Shown here: positions 60,737 through 64,000 of the stretch, in pieces
How the letters are laid out: each line of letters opens with the position of its first letter
Numbering within the stretch: position 1 is the stretch's first letter
DNA from: Chloroflexota bacterium
GTDB lineage: Bacteria; Chloroflexota; Dehalococcoidia; Lucifugimonadales; Lucifugimonadaceae
Length of the DNA stretch: 64,000 bases
Assembly: GCA_002730555.1 (NCBI GenBank)
Contig: PCAM01000028.1
Span: forward strand, 104,771 to 168,770
Direction of reading: 5' to 3'
Notes under the pieces: generated by a model
Told to the model about the DNA's origin: nothing
Databases searched by the model: none
Seen by the model: the letters and a program-made list of their open reading frames with translations, nothing else
Translations under genes and position numbers: made by a program

Positions 60737-60761
60737 CGGGCGGAGCAAGCCCCGCCCCTGC
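60737..60761 (-). repeat. REP-like hairpin, right of the transposase relic
   Basis: On the minus strand GCAG then GGGCGG-GGCTTGCT-CCGCCC. The foot is GCAG (decayed GTAG). Inverted partner of 60287-60311. Confidence 0.68.
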
Positions 60762-60796
60762 AACCGGAACGGTTCCGACATTAACTACGCTCGTTC

Positions 60797-61390
60797 CTAA
60801 GGCTCCGTCTCCGCAATAGCGGAAACCGGGTCTGCGTCTAGGATCTCCCGCAGCTCCAATCCCAGCTTGTCGCGCGTCATCGGACCCGCGTACTTCTTCA
60901 CCACGTGGCCCTCGCGATTGAGGAAGAACTTTTCCGGGATCCCGACTACGCCCCAGTCGACCGCTACTGCGCCGTTGGAGTCCGCGACGATCGGATAATC
61001 CAGCTCGAAGGCGTCCCTGAATTTTCGCGTCTCGCCGTCGACGTCCCAGATGGCGATGCCTATGAACTCCACACCCTGGTCACGAAAATCGTCATACGCA
61101 GCTTTGAGGCCTGGGCTTTCCTGCCGACAGGGGGGACACCAGGAGGACCAGAAGTCCACCAGCACCACCTTGCCCAGAAAGTCTGAGAGTCGCACGACTT
61201 CGTCGCCGTCGATAGAGAGCAACTCAAAGCTCGCGCCTTCCTGCGCGGACACGTCACGCTCGCCTAGGGTCTGATTGACGGCCAACCCACCGGGGTTGCC
61301 CGTGTTCTGAATGACCGCCCAGATCAACAACGCGGCGACCAACGTTACTGGTAGAACGACGGCGAAGCCGGTGATTTTGCGTTGTGACAT
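60797..61390 (-). CDS. TlpA/ResA/CcmG-type thioredoxin-like protein
   Basis: The 197-residue product has one N-terminal membrane anchor (residues ~8-26) and a thioredoxin fold with VLVDFWSSWCPPCRQESPGL, whose CPPC cysteines reduce apocytochrome c or related thiols on the outer side of the membrane, and GVVGIPEKFFLNREGHVV (the cis-Pro loop). Start ATG at 61390. Position downstream of ccmF, CcmI-like and a membrane protein supports the cytochrome c maturation role. Confidence 0.85.
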   Translation of the reverse strand: MSQRKITGFAVVLPVTLVAALLIWAVIQNTGNPGGLAVNQTLGERDVSAQEGASFELLSIDGDEVVRLSDFLGKVVLVDFWSSWCPPCRQESPGLKAAYDDFRDQGVEFIGIAIWDVDGETRKFRDAFELDYPIVADSNGAVAVDWGVVGIPEKFFLNREGHVVKKYAGPMTRDKLGLELREILDADPVSAIAETEP

Positions 61391-61519
61391 TCAGGAAGCC
61401 TGGCGTCTGGAACAGCCCGGAAGATCGGCCTTAAATTCTACGTCCTGAAACGCCGAACGGACGTGACTGGCGGCCAGAATGCTGGAATATCAAGGGTGAA
61501 ACAGATCCCCCACCGACTT

Positions 61520-62827
61520 CTAATCGGGGGTAGAGGACTCCTTTGGAGCTGGGCCTGACGGTCCATCGCCATCTTCGTCCGACGGTTGGTCTTCCTCCAT
61601 CCCCGCCAGGGCCCGTGCAGTCAGAGCGTCGCGGCTGGCCTGGTGCTGCTCGGGGTCGATCTCCCCCGCCTCAAGCTGCTCGTCCAGCTCCGCGATCTCT
61701 TGGAGGATGTTCATTCGCTCCTCCCGAGACACCGCAGCCGCAAAGCCGCGACGCCGGGCCGTCGTGAGCGCGTAAACGACAAGCCCCGCCATAGCGATAG
61801 CGATCAGGATCGGGAACCCGAAGACGACAACGTTGCCACCGGGGATCGCCTCGTTCATACGTTTGAACAATCCCGGCTGCGGGAGGTCCTTGAGAACGAA
61901 ACTCATCTTGAAGCCCGTCTCGTAGTCGGCTCCGACGTACTCCTTGTACACCGTCTCGCCGAGTTCGGTGGTCTGCGTGGCGGCCATGCCGTCCGCCTCG
62001 ACAACGCCCAGGTCTGGCGGGATCAAGACGCGTACCTCGTCTGCGCCAAAGGCCAAGGTCCGCGTGAACGCCAGGGAGTCCCTGGAGTAGTTGATGGCGT
62101 AGCTGTACAGAATCTCGTGCTCGCCGGGCGGTACCGGGTTTGTCATGGCGAACCCGGTGGCGATCTCAACTAATTGACCCTGCGGCAAGACGCTGTCTAC
62201 TGCCAGTTCTTCATAGCCTCTTGGAAGACTGAATCTGAGCATCTGAAGATCGGTGACGGTCGGGTTGGACAGGTCCGAGATGAACGTGCGGTCGCCATTG
62301 TTTCGGACCGTGACCAGGTCCAGAACACCCATCAGGCGGTCCGATCCGACCACCGTTGGGATGATGGTCGCGTGGGCTCCGACGTGGATATCGTCCATGG
62401 AATCGGTCGTTTCGTGAATGATGACTGGCAGGTTTTGCGGCGCTGCCTCATCGGCGAGGATTATCTGGTCGGTGACACCCTCGTACTCCCACGCGAGGCG
62501 GTAGTGGATGCCTTCCTCTTGCATCAGTTCAGTGAACTCAAAGAGGGGGTCATCCGGACCGACATTCACGGATTGTTGATCTACGAATTCGCCGTCTTTG
62601 AATCCCAGGAGGCTAATCTCGAATCCTTCCGGCACTTCTGCGCCTTCGGTGCCGTTGCTGACGGCTCCCGCCACGCGATCGGGAGTCGGGCGTTGCGCCA
62701 GGACGCTCACGCCGTCAGTGGTCACGAAAAGGACAACGGCGGCCAGGGATGCAAGTAACGCCATCAGGGAGGCTCGCCTGAATGTCCTGCGTTTTCCGGG
62801 GGAAATTGTTGCCACCTGGTCCCTCAA
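61520..62827 (-). CDS. Membrane protein of the cytochrome c maturation cluster, unidentified
   Basis: The 435-residue product has a basic N-terminus and a signal or anchor helix (about residues 21-45), a beta-rich outer domain (~60-300, with TTDSMDDIHVGAHATIIPTV), a second transmembrane helix VVVFGFPILIAIAMAGLVVY near 345, then a cytoplasmic coiled coil (REERMNILQEIAELDEQLEA) and acidic tail. I do not recognise the family. TTG 62827 is chosen because AGGAGGGG lies five bases upstream. The frame extension to 62860 would overlap the upstream CDS. Not CcmE/H by sequence. Confidence 0.6.
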   Translation of the reverse strand: MRDQVATISPGKRRTFRRASLMALLASLAAVVLFVTTDGVSVLAQRPTPDRVAGAVSNGTEGAEVPEGFEISLLGFKDGEFVDQQSVNVGPDDPLFEFTELMQEEGIHYRLAWEYEGVTDQIILADEAAPQNLPVIIHETTDSMDDIHVGAHATIIPTVVGSDRLMGVLDLVTVRNNGDRTFISDLSNPTVTDLQMLRFSLPRGYEELAVDSVLPQGQLVEIATGFAMTNPVPPGEHEILYSYAINYSRDSLAFTRTLAFGADEVRVLIPPDLGVVEADGMAATQTTELGETVYKEYVGADYETGFKMSFVLKDLPQPGLFKRMNEAIPGGNVVVFGFPILIAIAMAGLVVYALTTARRRGFAAAVSREERMNILQEIAELDEQLEAGEIDPEQHQASRDALTARALAGMEEDQPSDEDGDGPSGPAPKESSTPD

Positions 62828-62838
62828 ACATACCCCTC

Positions 62839-63225
62839 CTATTCGTCGGTTTTTGTACACCGCCCGGCGCCACCGGCCGCTCTGAGCGCGGCGATCTCCT
62901 CCTCAAGCGCTTCCCGGGTCAGCGACACCGGAGCGTCCTGAGGATCATCTTCTTGTCCTAGCTGGTCCAGCAGCCTGATCGTCTCGGCGGCGCCCACCCG
63001 TAGCTCAAGCAACTGGTCCCGGTATTCCTCATCCGTGATCGTGTTCGCCCCGTGATCGGCCTGTAACTGACCGATCTGATCGTACAGATCACCCCTTAAC
63101 TTCGTCAGCCGATCCACCTCGCCGGATTGCTGTTCGGAAAGCGCCGCTCCGGAGCGACGTATGAACGGGGTTGCGATCACCACCAGCGAGACAAGCGCCA
63201 CAAGCGCGCCCAGCGTTATCGCCAT
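62839..63225 (-). CDS. CcmI/CycH-like small membrane protein
   Basis: The 128-residue product has an N-terminal helix (LGALVALVSLVVIATPFIRR) followed by a coiled coil (RLTKLRGDLYDQIGQLQADH and DEEYRDQLLELRVGAAETIR), the layout of the N-terminal part of CcmI. CcmI's TPR part is absent. ATG 63225 is preferred to the upstream extension. In other genomes similar genes follow ccmF; here it is placed 34 bases after it. Confidence 0.6.
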   Translation of the reverse strand: MAITLGALVALVSLVVIATPFIRRSGAALSEQQSGEVDRLTKLRGDLYDQIGQLQADHGANTITDEEYRDQLLELRVGAAETIRLLDQLGQEDDPQDAPVSLTREALEEEIAALRAAGGAGRCTKTDE

Positions 63226-63259
63226 GTCATTTTTCTCCGGCTCAAGACTCACACACCTG

Positions 63260-64000
63260 CTATTCGGCGGGCCGAGGCGTAGACGGGGTTCGTGTGCGTG
63301 CTGGCACAGTGCGGCGCTCAAAGGCGGGCGCCGGCCAGAGCGCGATGATCGTCCCGATGACGAAGATCGGCCCGGATATCCAGAGCCACCACGCCGCCGG
63401 GTTGATGCTGATGCGCAGCACGACGCGGCCGTCGTCCAGAAACTCACTCGGGACTATGTACAGATCCTCCAACCCCGGGTTCAGGTAGCCCGGCAACCCC
63501 GGGATGTTCACAAGGGGAACGTTGTAGACGGAGGCCCGCACGGACGCCATATTGAAGACGGGATAGAACGCTCGCAACGGCGAAAGGCTGGCGATCTGTT
63601 CGTCGTCCTTGAACACGTTCACGTTCGCCCATTCAGAGATACGGTCGGAGCGTTGCTCGTCCTTGGTATTGACGTATTCGACCCGATATTCGTCCAGGGT
63701 GAAGCTTTCCCCCGGGGCGAGCGCTACATCGGCTTTCTGTTGAAAGAAGTTCGTACCGATCACGCCGATGCCCAGGGCGATGATCGCTATGTGAACGATG
63801 TAGCCGCCGTGACGAGGCCGGTTCCCGCTCACCATGCGCCACCACCCGGCCGCAATATTGAGCCCTGCCCTGCGCTGCGCCATCGTGCCGCGATACCACT
63901 CTTCGATGACGGCAGTGATGACCATCGAAAGGGCGCCGAAACCGACAACCGCCCAGAGTTCATGAACGCCGGAGATCCAAATCAGGACGATGGTCGCGGC
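63260..64000 (-). CDS. ccmF: Cytochrome c heme lyase CcmF, C-terminal part (runs off the window)
   Basis: The frame is open to the right edge. The visible end has a helix with WISGVHELWAVVGFGALSMV, the family feature ITAVIEEWYRGTMAQRRAGL, and NRPRHGGYIVHIAIIALGIG, followed by a large periplasmic loop and a final helix (AWWLWISGPIFVIGTIIALW). CcmF joins heme to apocytochrome c. The 246 residues seen are the C-terminal third. Its end is followed by the CcmI-like gene on the same strand. Confidence 0.85.
   Translation of the reverse strand, partial: AATIVLIWISGVHELWAVVGFGALSMVITAVIEEWYRGTMAQRRAGLNIAAGWWRMVSGNRPRHGGYIVHIAIIALGIGVIGTNFFQQKADVALAPGESFTLDEYRVEYVNTKDEQRSDRISEWANVNVFKDDEQIASLSPLRAFYPVFNMASVRASVYNVPLVNIPGLPGYLNPGLEDLYIVPSEFLDDGRVVLRISINPAAWWLWISGPIFVIGTIIALWPAPAFERRTVPARTRTPSTPRPAE

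Noticed and set aside
63226..63447. N-terminal extension of the CcmI-like protein
   Set aside because: The added part is Ser/Arg-rich, overlaps the end of ccmF and has no membrane helix; ATG 63225 begins the hydrophobic segment.

Overview
The window is a dense, GC-rich bacterial chromosome segment with no tRNA, rRNA, CRISPR or phage genes visible. Its content points to Chloroflexota, most likely a SAR202/Dehalococcoidia-like lineage. This is inferred from three adjacent copies of the ~665-residue alpha/beta-hydrolase family, two enolase-superfamily genes, a class III CoA-transferase, a DUF3090/SCO1664 pair, htpX-pspAB, a FabL-type enoyl reductase with split MaoC dehydratase subunits, and frequent TTG/GTG starts. 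Taxonomy was not tested.

Layout. 1-8.8 kb: end of an enolase-superfamily gene, pncB, a CoA-transferase, an EVE-domain protein, an aldo/keto reductase, DUF1802 and TatD, interspersed with gene relics (a cation-efflux gene with a nonsense codon and a frameshift, a duplicated fragment of the neighbouring DinB-like gene, and an unidentified relic). 8.9-31 kb: an accessory catabolic region with a peptide/oligomer-binding lipoprotein, an RraA-like protein, an FAD oxidoreductase, three paralogous hydrolases, a TPP-dependent decarboxylase, a bicupin, three tandem NIPSNAP-like small proteins, a penicillin-acylase homologue, a second enolase-superfamily dehydratase, a sialidase-like protein, a JAMM peptidase and a PDZ lipoprotein. 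31-38 kb: a lone receiver protein, citramalate synthase behind a T-box leader that appears to read an isoleucine codon, a Tag-like glycosylase, a flavin oxidoreductase, DUF3090-SCO1664, and an IscA/ErpA-YgfZ pair. 38.5-43 kb: hisH-hisA-methyltransferase-hisF-HAD-hisIE. 43-46 kb: rplU-rpmA-rpmE-DUF1385 and a dead glutamate dehydrogenase gene. 46-54.5 kb: flavin reductase, glycosyltransferase, gyrA, the htpX-pspAB-GATase-like operon and an inositol-monophosphatase-like gene. 54.5-58 kb: a fatty-acid synthesis operon (two hot-dog dehydratase subunits, plsX, fabG, fabL). 58.5-60.2 kb: twin short-chain dehydrogenases. 60.2-64 kb: a REP-transposase relic between inverted REP hairpins, then a cytochrome c maturation cluster running off the right edge (ccmF partial, CcmI-like, a membrane protein, TlpA/CcmG-like).

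The most interesting signals are: (i) a family of GTAG/GGAG-footed hairpins scattered between genes together with a truncated tyrosine (Y1) REP transposase flanked by two inverted copies; (ii) the tandem triplication of a ~106-residue NIPSNAP-like protein next to a bicupin and a penicillin-acylase homologue, with a palindrome in the divergent promoter region; (iii) a membrane-stress operon htpX-pspAB followed at one-base spacing by a glutamine-amidotransferase fold that has lost its catalytic cysteine and the usual histidine-glutamate motif; (iv) the T-box on citramalate synthase. Several promoters of the form TTGnnn-17/18-TAnAAT can be read upstream of gyrA, the IscA/ErpA gene, the fatty-acid operon and htpX, consistent with an ordinary housekeeping sigma factor.
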